Shown: positions 35,922-48,169, numbered from the stretch's first letter. The stretch: 64,000 bases of DNA from Okapia johnstoni (GCA_024291935.2 JAGTYA010000026.1:6304001-6368000), one strand, 5' to 3'. Made by a program: numbers and translations. The notes: generated from the sequence alone by a model not told the origin.

Positions 35922-36050
35922 AAAAAAAAGTGGTACACTGGTTAATACTCTGCACTCACAATGCAGGGGCATGGGTTTGATCCCTGGCCAGAGAACTAAG
36001 ATCCTGGGTGCCACTCCAAGCAATCAAAAATTAAAAAAAAAAAAAAAACT
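35922..36050 (+). repeat. CHR-type SINE with A-rich tail
   Basis: Forward tRNA-Glu-like copy: 'ggttaatactctgcactcac', 'atgcaggggcatgggtttgatccctggcc', 'aactaagatcctgggtgcc', ending in an A16-type tail. Confidence 0.75.
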
Positions 36051-37529
36051 TCAAAGGACTGATTAAAATGGGTGCTCCACCTGTATATTTCAAGATAATT
36101 ATCTCCCCTTTCAAGGTTCTAACCTTAATCACATCTGTAGAGTCCCCTTTTCTGTGTAAAATAACACACACACAGGTTCCAGGGATTAGAACGTGGGCAT
36201 ATTTGGGGCCATGATTCTGCTGACCATACCTGGGGACCAGAAAAAGGGTTCCGGGTTGGTGTGAGATCCCTCTAGCCACAGTAAGCTGGTCCTGTGGTGG
36301 AGCACCCGGTAGGAGAGATGATAAAGTCTGCTTTTTATTGTCAGTTTGTTTTGTTAGTGAGAACTTGCCATCACCTCCTGCTGCAGTCCAAACAGTGGGG
36401 AGAGGTGCTGTTGCTCCCGATGTACACGAAGCAGTCATTCCTGGTCACATGGCTATGGGTCCGGAGGGGACAGTGTGTCGATACAAGGTGTCACAGCCTC
36501 GGGAGTGAAGGCCTGGGTCAGGAGATGTTTCTGTATTTCATGAGACGATGCTGACCTTTTCATCTAGGAAGCATCAGACCCTGTATGAATTTGTGTCTAG
36601 CTAACTCCTCCCTCTTGGGGTCCCTTGAGGTTCTTTCCTGCCATCTGATCATAATTCAAGTCCATTTCCAGCAATCTGGGGCTATTTAATCACTTTGAAT
36701 CCCCAAAGGAGAGGAAGTCTCAAATGCTTACCTTCCAGGGGTACCTTGGCCCCCAGTAAGTCAGCATCCTTTGATGGCAAGCAAAACAGAAAGGAATCTT
36801 TGTTAAGACACTGGAAACTGTGGGGTTAATGTGGGATGAAATTCAGGCCTGGAAACAAGCAGAAGCTCGGGTAGCTTGGAGGACGGAGCAGGGATTCGGG
36901 AGCAGTGTGATCAGGCCACTGCTGGACGCTTGTCTCCAGCCAGTCTCAGAGTCTTTGAGACTTTGCCTAGAATTTACATTCCAAGCATCCATTTGCCCTT
37001 TGTTGCACCGCTTGCCTGCAATTTTGTTGGTTGAAGAGCAGGGGAAGGCTCCAGATTACAGACCCAGCATCTTGGTTGAAAGCAGCAGGCAACTGCTAAG
37101 TGGCAGTTTCTCTCACTAATAAGGAAATAATAAAAGAGTAGATTTTTATTTTCTTCCTAGTGGATGCTGTACCACAGAACTTGCTCACAAAGGACCCATC
37201 TTGGGTTATTTTCCTGGTTCCTGAGTGCGTAACTTAGGACATTTAGACACATGCCGAGCCATGTATCCCCATGTGAACAAGGGTTATTACAGGGGGTAGG
37301 GTTCAAATGGAGGCCAGAGAACCCGCTGGCCACTAAAAAACAAACTCATTTGTCCAGTATTTATCAAGATGCTACTATGCATCAGACGCTCCACAAGGGC
37401 TCAGGCCCACCAAAGTAACCAGAAGGAGAGAAGTAAGAATATGTAAGATAAGGAGGGGGGTGGGGGCAGGGAGAGAAATAGGTGAGGGGGATGAAGAGGT
37501 CCAGACCTTCAGTTACAACATAAATGAGT

Positions 37530-37995
37530 CATAGGGCTGATATATAAAGTGTGAGGAATACAGTGAATAATTATGTAATAGCTTTGGATTGACGGGTGAC
37601 AGCTAGACTTATCATGGTGATTATTTTGAAATATATACAAATATCGAATCACTATGTTGTATGCCATGAATTAACAGAGTACTGTAGATCAATCATACTT
37701 CAAAACCAAACAAACTCATAAAAGAAGAGGTCAGATTTGTGCTTACCAGAAGTTGGGGGTGGGAGGAAAATGAATTGGATGAATATAGTCAAAAGGTACA
37801 ATGTTCCAGTTATAAGGTTAATAAGTACTAGGGATGTGATGTACAGCACGACAAGATAATTAACACTACTGTACGCTATACAGGAAAGTTGTTAAGGGAA
37901 TAAATTCTAAGAGTTCTTAGAATATTATCACAAGGGAAATAATTTTCCACTTTTTTAATGTTGTAAGTCAACTTGCTATCCTATACACCTTAAAC
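37530..37995 (+). mobile_element. Two tandem LINE-1 3'-end fragments
   Basis: Two L1 3' ends lie side by side. The first (37530-37720) has 'gacttatcatggtgattattttgaaatatatacaaatatcgaatcactatgttgtat'. The second (37725-37995) has 'tacaatgttccagttataaggttaataagtactagggatgtgatgtacagcac' and a terminal 'ttgtaagtcaactt'. Neither has coding capacity. Confidence 0.65.
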
Positions 37996-38000
37996 GAATA

Positions 38001-38440
38001 CAGTTGTTGTTGTTCAGTCGCCCAGTCATGTCCGACTCTTCACGACCCCATGGACTACAGCACACTAGGCTTCCCTGTGCCTCACCATCTCCCAGAGTTT
38101 TCCCAAGTTCATGTCCATCGAGTTGGTGATGCCATTCAACCATCTCATCCTCTGTTGGCCTCTTCTCCTTCTGCCTTCAATCTTTCCCAGCATCAGGGTC
38201 TTTTCCAAGGAGTCAGCTCTTTGCATCAGGTGGCCAAAATGTTGGAGTTTCAGCTTCAGGGCCAGTTCTTCTAAAGAGTATTCAGGGTTGATTTTCTCTA
38301 GGATTGACTGGTTTGGTCTCCTTGCAGTCCAAGGGACCCTCAAGAGTCAACTCCAACACCACAGTTCGAAAGCATCAATTCTTCGATGCTCTGCTTTCCT
38401 TTCTGTCCAGCTCTCACATCTATATATGACTCCTGGTAAG
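38001..38440 (-). mobile_element. BovB LINE 3' fragment
   Basis: On the minus strand it encodes the end of the BovB ORF2 product (ELALKLKLQHFGHLM, QQRMRWLNGITNSMDM). It begins at 'cagttgttgttgttcagtcg', the typical 3' terminus. It is 5'-truncated and inactive. Confidence 0.85.
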
Positions 38441-38667
38441 ACCTGTATGCCAACCATATCTCAACAAAACTGGGGAAAAAAGAAATAGAAAAGGTGACAC
38501 CGCTCAAGGCCCTGCCCAGGCAGGAGACGGTGGTGATCTGAACCAAGGCAGAAGCAGAATTCGGATGGGAGGAGACGGTAAAGTTGAGAGGTGGCTGGAG
38601 AGTGGATTTGGATCGGACCCAGTGACGGGCTGAAGATGAAGCCAGGAGGACTGTGGCCGCCAAGTTT

Positions 38668-38684
38668 TGGCTCCCCCTGGTGGT
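38668..38684 (-). promoter_or_regulatory. CTCF-like core motif
   Basis: The plus strand reads GGCTCCCCCTGGTGGTG, the reverse-complement CTCF core with one mismatch. It lies in unique sequence between two BovB fragments. Confidence 0.4.
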
Positions 38685-38959
38685 GCCTTTCATCGAGGAG
38701 GAGACCCGGGAGAAGCAGCCCCTTGGGAAAGACGGGTGATATTCAATGTGGGCTCTGTTGCTTTTGCAGTGTTTGGAGGTCACCAAAGTGAGTCTGAATC
38801 AGACGGGAAGACACCTGGATGCCTGAATCAGAGCTCAAGGCCGAGGGTCAGGTTGAAAATGGAGACTGGAGTTTCCATTTTACCCCACCGTTGGGATCCC
38901 TGAAATGACCAAACCTGCCACCCACCTTCTTGCACAAAGGGAACTCTCATTCTCTTCTT

Positions 38960-39068
38960 GTCTTTTTGGCCGCATCACTCAGTTTGTGGGATCTTAGTTC
39001 CTCGACCAGAGATCAAACCTGGGCCCCTGGCAGTGAGGGTACCTAGTCCCAACCACTGGATCACTTGC
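38960..39068 (-). repeat. CHR-type SINE
   Basis: 'tttttggccgcatcactcagtttgtgggatcttagttcc', 'accagagatcaaacctgggcccc' and 'aaccactggatca' identify a reverse copy. Confidence 0.75.
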
Positions 39069-39436
39069 CCCTCCTGAAACAGGACCAAGGATCCTATGGT
39101 CCTTGTCCCCCATTTCCTCTGCCTGAATTGGTCTGTGGAAAATTTTTAGCCAAAGGTTAAGTTTAATGAGAGAAGTGAGAACATGCAGAAACAAAGGAAA
39201 ACAGTCAGAGGAGATCAAATCACAACAGTTGAGTCATTAAGCACAGACAAGGACCTTTAGTTCCTTCTCAAGGGCTATAGATAATATTCTGAGCCATATC
39301 CTGTGAGCTGTCTTGTAGCTCCTGAAACCCCCAGTGGATAAGTTAACTACATGAACACCAGACTGTAGCCATAACATAAGCTGCCACAGAGAGCTGCCCT
39401 CAAGAAATGAAAACAAACTGACCCTGGAACTGAAGA

Positions 39437-40705
39437 TTTGTTGTTGTTCAGTCGCGAAGTCGTGTCTGACTCTTTGCGACCCCATGCATCCTACAGCACT
39501 CTAGGCTTCCCTGTCCTTCTCTGTCTCCCAGAATTTGCTCAAACTCATGTCCATTAAGTCAGTGATGCCATCAAACCGTCTCATCCTCTGTCACCCCATT
39601 TTCCTCCTGCCTTCAATCTTTTCCAGCATCAGGGTCTTTTCCAATGAGTCGGTTCTTCGCATCAGGTGGCCAAAGTATTGGAGTTTCAGCTTCAGAATCA
39701 GTCCTTCCAATGATATTCAGGACTGATTTCCTTTAGGATGGACTGGTTTAATCTCCTTGCTGTCCAGTGAACTCTCAAGAGTCTTCTCCAGCACCACATT
39801 TCGAAAGCATCAGTTCTTCAGTGCTCAGCCTTCCTTATGGTCCAACTCTCACATCCATACACAACTACCAGAAAAACCATAGCTTTGATTATATAGACCT
39901 TTGTCAGCAAAGCAGTGTCTCTGCTTTTTAATATGCTGTCTAGGTTTGTCATAGCTTTTCTTCCAAGAAGCAAGCGTCTTTTAATTTTGTGGTTGCAGTC
40001 AGTGTCCACAGTGATTTTGGAGCCCAAGAAAATAAAATCTGTCACTGTTTCTACTTTTTCTCCAACTATTTGCCATGAAGTGATGGGACCAGATGCCATG
40101 CTGTTAGTTTTTTGAATGCTGAATTTCAAGCCAGGTTTTTCACTCTCCTCTTTCACCCTCATCAAGAAGTTCTTTAGTTCCTCTTCGCTTTCTGCCATTA
40201 AAATGGTATCTGCATATCTGAAGTTGTTGATATTTCTCCTGGCAATCTTGAGTCTAGTTTGTGAGTCATCCAGTCTGGCATTTCACATAATGTACTCTAC
40301 ATAGAGGTTAAATAAGCAGGGTGACAACATACAGCCTTGCTATACTCCTTTCCCAATTTTGAACCTGTCGTTCGTTCCATGTCTAATTCTAACTGTTGCT
40401 TCTTGTCCTGTATACAAGCTTCTCAGGAGACAAGTAAGGTGGTCTGGTATTCCCATCTCCTTACGCATTTTCCACAGTTTGCTGTGATCCACACAGGCAA
40501 AGACTTTAGCATAGTCAATGAAGAAGCAGCAGATGTTTTTTTGGAATTCCCCTGCTTATCCTATGATCTGACGGATGTTGGCAATTTGAACTCTGGTTCC
40601 TCTGTCTTTTCTAAATCCAGCTTGTACATCTGGAAGTTCTCAGTTCATGTACTGCTGACGCCTAGCTTCAAGGATTTTGAGCATAATCTTGCTAGCATGT
40701 GAAAT
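39437..40705 (-). mobile_element. BovB LINE (RTE clade), 5'-truncated reverse-transcriptase segment
   Basis: The minus strand encodes about 1.27 kb of the 3' half of BovB ORF2, with recognisable pieces FSIQKTNSMASGPITSW, FLGSKITVDTDCNHKIKRR, VVYGCESWTIRKAEH and AFVDHSKLWK-like sequence upstream. Frame breaks and stop codons show it is dead. Family knowledge: BovB passed horizontally between squamates and ruminants and is abundant in bovids. Confidence 0.9.
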
Positions 40706-42159
40706 TAACTGTGGTTAATCAAGGTGATGCTGGTCAGACCACTGATGACCAATTTCAAGATGACAGTCAGAGCTGACTGTACTGTTTTTACATGTAGCCC
40801 CATCCCTCAGCCTAAACAAGATCTTGCCACTGATTGTCAGTGGAGGAGAACTGGTTCTCGGACAGGAGTTGACCTTCACCCCTTGTTACCTTCTTCCAAA
40901 ATAAAGCAACCTTTCCTATCAACTCTTTTGAGAATTAGTTTTCAAGCGGTGGAGCCACCAGACCTGGATTCAGTAACACTCCAACTCCTAACTTCCTAAA
41001 TATCCAGGATCTGAATTTTTCAATGATACTATGTTTGTTTTATAAGTGTTTTTTAGAGTTGTGAGCTTGATCTTTGTTAAAATATTAGCCTAATATTAAA
41101 ATATTTGTTATAACATGTGTTTTATAACACATAAATTGAAACTCGTTTGCTGAAAAAAAAAGTCAGTATTTTAGTCAGTTTTACTTAATAAGTTTTAGAA
41201 GGAGCAGCCAAAAAGAAGAAAAATATAACTGTCTTTTCCCGGCAACCACGAGTTACAGAAAACTAGCCGGTTTGGGTCTCAGCAGACATTCTGGACAGAA
41301 GCTCCCCCTTGGAGCAGAGGCTTGCATCCTCAGATATTTGGTGCATGCTTATCAATCTGGCCACTCTGCTTTCCTTTGTTCCTGTCAGGTCTGACTCCCA
41401 GGAGCTTTATACCTTCACCCAGCAAGGCACCAACTTGCCTTCCCCGCCCTGACTCAGGGTCGGCACCTTGCCCTTTCCAGCCATCTCAGCTACGACTTCA
41501 TACTTAGGAGCTCTGGAGGACCAGAGCGCAGCAGGTGTGATCTAAGAGGGAAGACGACAGTCACAGAAACTCCAGCAGCCTGCTACCTGGGGGAGGTCCT
41601 GGGGGTCCAGTCTTCTTGAGTCTGGACCCACAGAGGAGGCACAAAGCCTCATGGGTTGCTCTGGATCAGGGAGGCAGCCTACACTTCCCTGGGTGCCCTT
41701 CTCAGGGCTGTTAGCTAAGGAAGATAAAGCTCCACGTTGGGGGAGGCTGGGTGACGCAAAGCTCCTTTGGCAGCTCTGGGCCACAGGATGACATGAAATG
41801 GGCCACCAGCCCATCCTCAGGACCTTGTGACCTCAGTCACCCTGGAAGTGTTGGTAGAAGCTGAAGGATCATTCACATCACACATATTCACTGGACATCA
41901 ATTATGTGCTAGGCGCTGTGCTGGCTGCTGGTGTGTGTGATTGTGTGTGTGTGTGTGTAATATGGAGTGCCTATTTATAATGAATAACAACAGTGCAAAT
42001 GATGATGACAGCTAAATTTGCTGAGCATTTATTATGTTGCAAACCCTTTTCTAAGCATGGTGGCGTATTGTGTTTTTCTTCCTTTTTTCTAGTATTGCGC
42101 TGGTGTTATTCACCTATTTATTGAAGTGCAGTTGATTGACAATGTTGTATTGGTGGTTT

Positions 42160-42365
42160 TGTTGTTGCCGTTTTAGTCACTAAGTCTTGTCCAACTCTTT
42201 TGCGACCCCATGGACTGTAGCCTGACAGGCTCCCCTGTCCGTGGGATTTCCCAGGCAACAGTGGGTTATCATTTCTTCCTCCAGGGGCTCTTCCCTACCC
42301 AGGGATCCAACCATATCACCTGCACTGGAAGGCGGATTCTTTACCGCTGAACCACCAGGGAAGCC
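42160..42365 (-). repeat. Bov-tA SINE
   Basis: Reverse copy with 'cttgtccaactcttttgcgacccc', 'gtccgtgggatttcccaggc' and terminal 'ccaccagggaagcc'. Confidence 0.9.
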
Positions 42366-42879
42366 AATGTTGGTGGCGTATTATCTTATTTAATTCTCAT
42401 GATAAGACTTGGAAGTCAGCAGATTCTATTATTATCTTCTGCAGCTGAGAGAGGATAAGTAGCTTGCCGAGGGCCACTGGGGTCGTAGTGGCGAACTTAG
42501 AGCTCCGTCGGACTGAAAGGTCTGTACCTGTGACCATTTGCCGTCCATAACTTTAGTTCTAATAGAAGAAACAAATTATAACCTCATGCATACATAAATA
42601 AAAATAATTGCCACCTCTGCTGAGCAGCAGAAAGGAAATGCAGAGGGAGCTGAGGTAGGAGAGTGGATGTCTTCAGAAGAGCGATTGGGGGTCAGGGGGA
42701 AAATGGGAGGAGGAGGACTCCAGGAGCTCGAACAGCCGGAGCAGAGACCTGGAGGTGGGAGGGAGCCTGGCTTGTTGTAGGGTCAGGCGCGAGGCTTCGA
42801 TGGCTGGGGGAATAGGGCTCTGAGGGCCACGGCAGGAGTCTGGGTTTTCCTTGAGGCACTGGTATACTATATACATAAG

Positions 42880-43044
42880 TTATCTTTTATTTATTTAAAA
42901 TTTATTTTTCATTTAAATAAATAAATTTTATTCATTTATTTTTTTTGCATGACACATGGGATCTTAGTTCCCTATCCAAGGATTGAACCGTGCCCCTTGC
43001 ATTGGAAATGCAGAGTCTTCACTACCAGGACCGCCAGGGAAGTC
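42880..43044 (-). repeat. CHR-type SINE with T-rich lead
   Basis: A T/A-rich lead (42880-42945) is followed by 'gcatgacacatgggatcttagttcc', 'aaggattgaaccgtgccccttgcattgg' and 'accgccagggaagtcc'. Confidence 0.75.
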
Positions 43045-43609
43045 CTAGCCCTGGTATATTTTGAGTATGGTGGAGATGTGATTGGGTTTACATCTTAAGG
43101 TGATTCTGCGTGGGCTGGAGGACATGAGAGGAAGGGGAGGCCTGTTGGAGTCAAAGGCTGACACTGGAGGAGGATGACCTGGGGGGACCTGGAGCAGGGT
43201 GGTGGCTGGGAAAGGCCTGGGGGCTGTTTAGAGAGATGTGTTGTAGGCAGGATCCTGGATGTAAATTTCATGTCAGGGGTGAGGGAGGTGTTCATGGATC
43301 AAATGCTATTAATACAACTTCCGGATCTTCAAAATACTCCAGCTGGAGGGGGGAGAAGTGGAGGTGTGTGGGGGTGAAATAAGAGTGATGGCTGTGACGC
43401 TGGGCACTGGAGACAACGGGCTCTTGCACCAATCTCTCTACTTTTGCGGTGCTTGAAATTTTACATAATTAATGCAAAGTTAAAAAGGAAAAACAAGAAA
43501 AAGATTGCTATACAAGTGTCAAGTTTAAGCAACAGTGCTGACTCTATTTCCTGAGATGGAAAAGATAGAGAGAAGCAGGACTAGAGGGGGTGACAATCAG
43601 ACATCCTCT

Positions 43610-43783
43610 TTCTTTTTTTTAATATTTATTTTTTTTAAAAGTTTATTTGGCTGTGCTGGGTCTTAGTCGTGGCACACAGGATCTTTGATCTTTGTTGCAA
43701 TTAGTTACCCAACCAAGGATCAAACCTAAGCTCCCTGTATTGGGAGCGCAGAGTCTTAGCCACTAGACCACCAGGGAATTCCC
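43610..43783 (-). repeat. CHR-type SINE
   Basis: 'ttggctgtgctgggtcttagtcgtggcac', 'aaccaaggatcaaacctaagctccc' and 'ccactagaccaccagggaattcc' in reverse orientation. Confidence 0.8.
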
Positions 43784-44024
43784 TCAGGCACCCTCTTTCT
43801 GCCACGGCATGTGGCACCACTCTCTCTCTCTCCATCATAGAGCAGAGACAGAGGCTTCTGGGATTTAGGGACAAAGCTCTGGTCCCCTTCCTCAGCCATT
43901 ATTCTCCTTTTGAGAATGGTTTAGAACAGAGCATCCTGGTTCACTGTTGGCTCTCATAAAGTCCAAACACACGAACAAAACACATCAGACCAGTAGAGGG
44001 GAGCTGTCCAGTGACTCTCCATTA

Positions 44025-44150
44025 AGAGGTGGACATGGTGGTCTAGTGGTTAAGACTCCGAACTTACACTGCAGGGCGGGCACAGGTTCAATCCCTGGTG
44101 GGAGAATTAAGATCTCGCATGGTGTGACCAAAAACTAGAAAGAAAGAAAG
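44025..44150 (+). repeat. CHR-type SINE
   Basis: 'gtggtctagtggttaagactccgaacttacactgcagg' is the tRNA-Glu-like head in forward orientation, ending in '(gaaa)n'. Confidence 0.8.
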
Positions 44151-44789
44151 AGATTGAACTGGGTTCAGAGCCTGTATCAGTTATCCACTGCATGCAACAA
44201 ACCACTCCAGAATGTAGTGGCTTGAAACAAGGATTCCTTTATTTCTCACCAGTCTGTAGGTCAACAGTGTGGGCTGGGATCAGCTCATTGGTTCTTCTGC
44301 TAGTCTTACCTGGGGGGCATTCTTGGGGCTACAGTCCTCTGCAGCTCCACTGGGGCTGACCTGTCTGAAATGGCCTCACTCCTGTATCTGGAAGCTGATG
44401 CTGGCCCTTGGCCGGGGCGTGTGACCGCTCACATGTCAGGAGGTCAGGTCAGGCTGGGCATCTTCACTGCATGGTGGTCTCTGGGCTCCAGGAGAGTGTA
44501 GGTGGGAGCTGCAAGCCCTCTAGCAGCCCGGCCTCCAAAGTGGTGCAGCCTGACTTCTGCCACAATCTATTGGTCAAGGCAAGTCATAGGCCAGCCCAGA
44601 TCCAAAGAGCAAGGAAATAGATTCCTCCTCTCGCTGGGAGGCACTGCAGAGTTTGCGTCCGTATTTAATCTACTGTAGGCCAAAGGGTCCCAATAAATGA
44701 CTGAAGCATGTATTCTGCCCCCAGTAGGCCCACATCTCATATACCACCACCTTCTCCCTGAAACAAGCATTATAAAACGGTGGGTGTTC

Positions 44790-44900
44790 AGGAATTCCCT
44801 GGCAGTCCAGGGGTTAGGACTCGGCGCTTTCACTGCTGGGGGGCCTGGGTTCAATCCCTGGTCAACCCCGCAAGCTTCGAGGTGTGGCCAAAAAAAAATA
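44790..44900 (+). repeat. CHR-type SINE
   Basis: 'ggaattccctggcagtccaggggttaggactcggcgctttcactgc' in forward orientation, ending 'gtggccaaaaaaaa'. Confidence 0.85.
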
Positions 44901-44979
44901 TCTGTTGGTGCTCATTTTGCAGACCAGTCTATAGACATTGATTGGTTAGGAATGGCGTTTGGCTCATTGGCTGATTGCT

Positions 44980-45138
44980 TTTTTAAAAAAATTTATTTGT
45001 TTGGTCTTAGTTGCAGCACATGGAGAAGGAAATGGCAACCCACTCCAGTGTTCTTGCCTGGAGAATCCCAGGGACAGGGGAGCCTGGTGGGCTGCTGTCT
45101 ATGGGGTCGCACAGAGTCGGACATGACTGAAGCGACTT

Positions 45139-45169
<31 letters not shown>

Positions 45170-45293
45170 CATGGGATCTTCAGTCTTCATCGCGGCATGT
45201 GGCATCTAGCTCCCCAACCAGGGACTGAATCTGCCCCCTGCGTTGGAAGCACAGCGTCTTAGCAACTTGAGCACCAGGAAAGGCACCAGGAAA
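44980..45293 (-). repeat. CHR-type SINE split by a nested Bov-tA insertion
   Basis: The reverse copy reads 'tttatttgtttggtcttagttgcagcacatgg', is interrupted at 45024-45163, then resumes 'gcagcacatgggatcttcagtc...gcatgtggcatctagctcc' and ends 'gcaccaggaaagg'. The 11-base target-site copy GCAGCACATGG flanks the insert on both sides. Confidence 0.85.
45024..45163 (+). repeat. Nested Bov-tA-family SINE with CAG tail
   Basis: It starts inside the Bov-tA consensus ('agaaggaaatggcaacccactcc'), runs to 'gactgaagcgacttag' and ends in about ten CAG/AGC units. It is flanked by 11-base duplications at 45013-45023 and 45164-45174, so it is younger than the host SINE. Confidence 0.85.
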
Positions 45294-45294
45294 G

Positions 45295-46240
45295 TCCCAA
45301 AATGCATTTTTGAAGACGGCCGCTAATATGTCTCCCACCTCATGTGCTAATCTTACAATGTGATGGTGGGAAGCCTCCATGGAGAGGTGAGGGTCTTACG
45401 TTCCCTCCCCTCGGAACTGGATGGACCTTTGAAATAGGTTTAACCAATAGAAAGGGGCAGAAGTGATGCATTTGACTTCGGAGGTGAGATGGCAAAGAAC
45501 AATACAGCCCCCACTCTCTTGGTGAATTTGTCCTTGGACCCTAGCTGCCAAGCTATAAGGAAGCCCAAGTTTGGAGATGCCCTCTTTGGGTGTTCCAGCC
45601 AATAGCCCTAGGTAGGCCCTCAGCCATCAGCCAGCATCAACTGCCAGACACATGAGTGAGCGTGCTTTCGGATGACTCCACTCCTGGCTTTTGATTCTTT
45701 CAGCAGAGGCCCCAGATGTCATGGAATAAAGATAAGCTATCCTCATTGTGCCATGTCTGAATGTTTGACCCACAGAAACCAGGAGAGATAATAATGATTA
45801 TTGATTTTTTTTAATAAATTTATTTATTTATTTATTCATTTTTGGCTGCGCTGGGTCTTCCTTGCTGCGCTGGCTTTTCTCTAGCTGCGGTGAGCGGGGG
45901 TTACTCTCCTTTTTCGATGTGCAGGCTTCTCATTGTGGTGGCTTCTCTTGTTGCACAGTGCAGACTTTAGGGCGGGCGGGCTTCAGCAGCTGTGGGACAT
46001 GGGCTCAGTAGTTGCAGCTCCTGGGCTCTAGAGCACAGGCTCAATAGTTGTGGCACGTGGGCTTGGTTGCTCTATAGCATGTGGGATCTTCCCAGACCAG
46101 GGATCAAACCCATGTCTCCTGCATTGGCAGATGGATTCTTTACCACTGAGCCACAAGGGAAGACTGATTATTGATGTTTTAAGCCACTAAGTTTTAGTGT
46201 AATCTGTGTTGCAGCAGTAGATAGACAATAATGTAAGCTG
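45295..46240 (+). repeat. MLT1 (ERVL-MaLR) solo LTR, interrupted by a SINE
   Basis: An ancient LTR with the typical order 'ctaatcttacaatgtgatggtggg', 'ctttcggatgactccactcc', 'cccacagaaaccaggagagataataatg', and after the insert 'gttttaagccactaagttttagtgtaat'. No coding part is linked to it. The interruption is the SINE at 45806-46164. Confidence 0.7.
45806..46164 (-). repeat. Long CHR-type SINE inside the MLT1 LTR
   Basis: Reverse copy of about 360 bases with '(attt)n' lead, 'tggctgcgctgggtcttccttgctgcgctgg', several 'gttgtggcacgtgggctt' units and 'ccactgagccacaaggga'. The 11-base target-site duplication TGATTATTGAT lies at 45795-45805 and 46165-46175. Confidence 0.85.
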
Positions 46241-46377
46241 CTGGTAATAGAGACAAGAAAAAACAGTGGCTTAAACAAACTTAACAGTTTACTTCTCTTT
46301 TTCACTGAGAGGGTCTGGAAGTAGGCAACCCAGGGATGATATGGACATACCTATGATGTCATCAGAAGCCCAGAGTC

Positions 46378-46482
46378 TTTTTTTGTTTGGTTGGTTTTTC
46401 TTGGCCACACCATGCAGCATGCAGGATCCTAGTTCCCCAGCCAGGGAAGCTTGGAATCCTAACCACTGGACAACCAGGGAAT
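46378..46482 (-). repeat. CHR-type SINE
   Basis: 'cttggccacaccatgcagcatgcaggatcctagttccc' and 'aaccactggacaaccagggaatt' in reverse orientation. Confidence 0.8.
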
Positions 46483-47387
46483 TGTCTTCCCAGGGTCTTT
46501 TATCTTGCTGTTGTATTATCCTCAGCACATGGCTACAATTCTCAAGTTCACTGCTTGATCCAAAGTAGCTACTGGCATTCCAACGATCACGTCTGCCTTC
46601 CAGGCAGAAGGCAGGATGAAGCAGAGAGGACAGAACTAGCCTTCACCAATATTGTTTCCATTTCGAGGAACATTTTTAGAAATTCCTTCCAAGGCCTTCT
46701 CCTTATATCTCATACCCTAAAATTAAGTCACACGGCCATACCATATGTGCCAGGGAGGCTGGAAATTTTGCCTTTTAGCTGAGCTCATTGCCATCTAAAG
46801 TAAAACTGGGGTTCTGGTGTTGAGGAGGGGAGAATAGATAGTGACTGGTGGGCTGTTGGTGGCTGATGTGTTAGAGCAGGACAATGGAAGAGAGGTCTTC
46901 CCATGTGGGGGGCTGGAGCTACACATTGGCCCCCAACCAGCTGCAGCCTCCTTGAATGTTTGGGAACAGCGGAATTTTCCATCTAAGTTGCTTCTGAACA
47001 AAGGATGGACTTCACTCCCTGCGAGGCAGTGGGCTGATGTACAAGGAAAGCTCTGATTTCTAACTTCACCCTCCCCAGGTGAACAGCAGGCAGCTGGACT
47101 TTTGCTAAAAATCTAACGTGCAGCACTGAGCTTATCACTTCCTGCTCGACCACCTTCCATGGTTGCCCAGTTTACCAGCAAATTCTTGGCATTGATGTTG
47201 AAGGCCTCAGCCATCTCTTCCACAGCTCTGCTTCAACCCCTACTTCATGCCTGGCACCCAAGCCTTTGTGTGGGTAGCTCCCACTGTCCAGAACACCCTC
47301 CACCCTGTCTCTGCCTGGGAGAATCCCACCCACCCTTAGCACTCTCATGGTGCCTTTGCATGGACTAGAAAATGCTGTCTTTTATCC

Positions 47388-47597
47388 GGGCTTCCCAGGT
47401 GGCTCAGTGATAAAGAATCCACCTGCCAATCCAGGAGATGCAGGAGATGTGGGTTTGATCCCTGGGTGGGGAAGATCCTCTGGAGGAGGAAATGGCAACC
47501 CACTCCATTATTCTTGCCTGGGATATTCTGTGGACAGAGGAGCCTGGTGGGCTACAGTCCAAGGGGTTGCAAAAGAGTCAGACGTGACTGACTGAGG
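47388..47597 (+). repeat. Bov-tA SINE
   Basis: Forward copy from 'gggcttcccaggtggctcagtg' to 'gagtcagacgtgactgactga', nearly full length. Confidence 0.9.
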
Positions 47598-47953
47598 GTT
47601 CATGCACACCCTTTATCCAGGTGGATGCAGCTCCCACGGCTTGAGGAGTGGCGCAGAGGTGGGATTCCACGCACACGTGCCCCTTGCCCAGCAAACATCC
47701 TGCATAGCTCTACAGGGAGATGTCACTTTAAGGACTTCCCTAGGGAGGGAGGGAGGGAGGTCCTTCCTTTGCCCGCTCTGTCCTCAGACCCCACACCCTG
47801 ATCTGGGGCTGGCTGTTCCCAGCTTTGTGTCCTCTGACCTGGTCAGTGCCCATTCCCCCAGATCCATGACACCAAGAGCCATCAGGGGAACCGAGTTTGT
47901 GCCACAGGCCATACCTCTCTCTTCCCACTTTGAGGACCAGTCACCCCTCCCTT

Positions 47954-48169
47954 GGGCTTCCCAGGTGGCGCTAGTGGTAAAGAAGCTGCCTGCCAATGCA
48001 GGAGACGTAAGAGATGCCGGTTCAATCCTTGGGTCAGGAAGATCTCCTGGAGGAGGGTATGGCAACTCACTCCAGTATTCTTGCCTGGAGAATCCCATGG
48101 ACAGAGGAGCCTGGTGGGCTACAGTCCATGGGGTCACAAAGAGTTGGACGCGACTGAGCGACTAAGCAC
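47954..48169 (+). repeat. Bov-tA SINE
   Basis: Forward copy from 'gggcttcccaggtggcgctag' to 'gttggacgcgactgagcgactaagcac', nearly full length and little diverged. Confidence 0.9.

Noticed and set aside
44160..44580. Possible exon-like sequence at 44.2-44.6 kb
   Set aside because: Phrases such as 'caacaaaccactccagaatgtagtggcttgaaaca' mark it as an old interspersed repeat of uncertain family.
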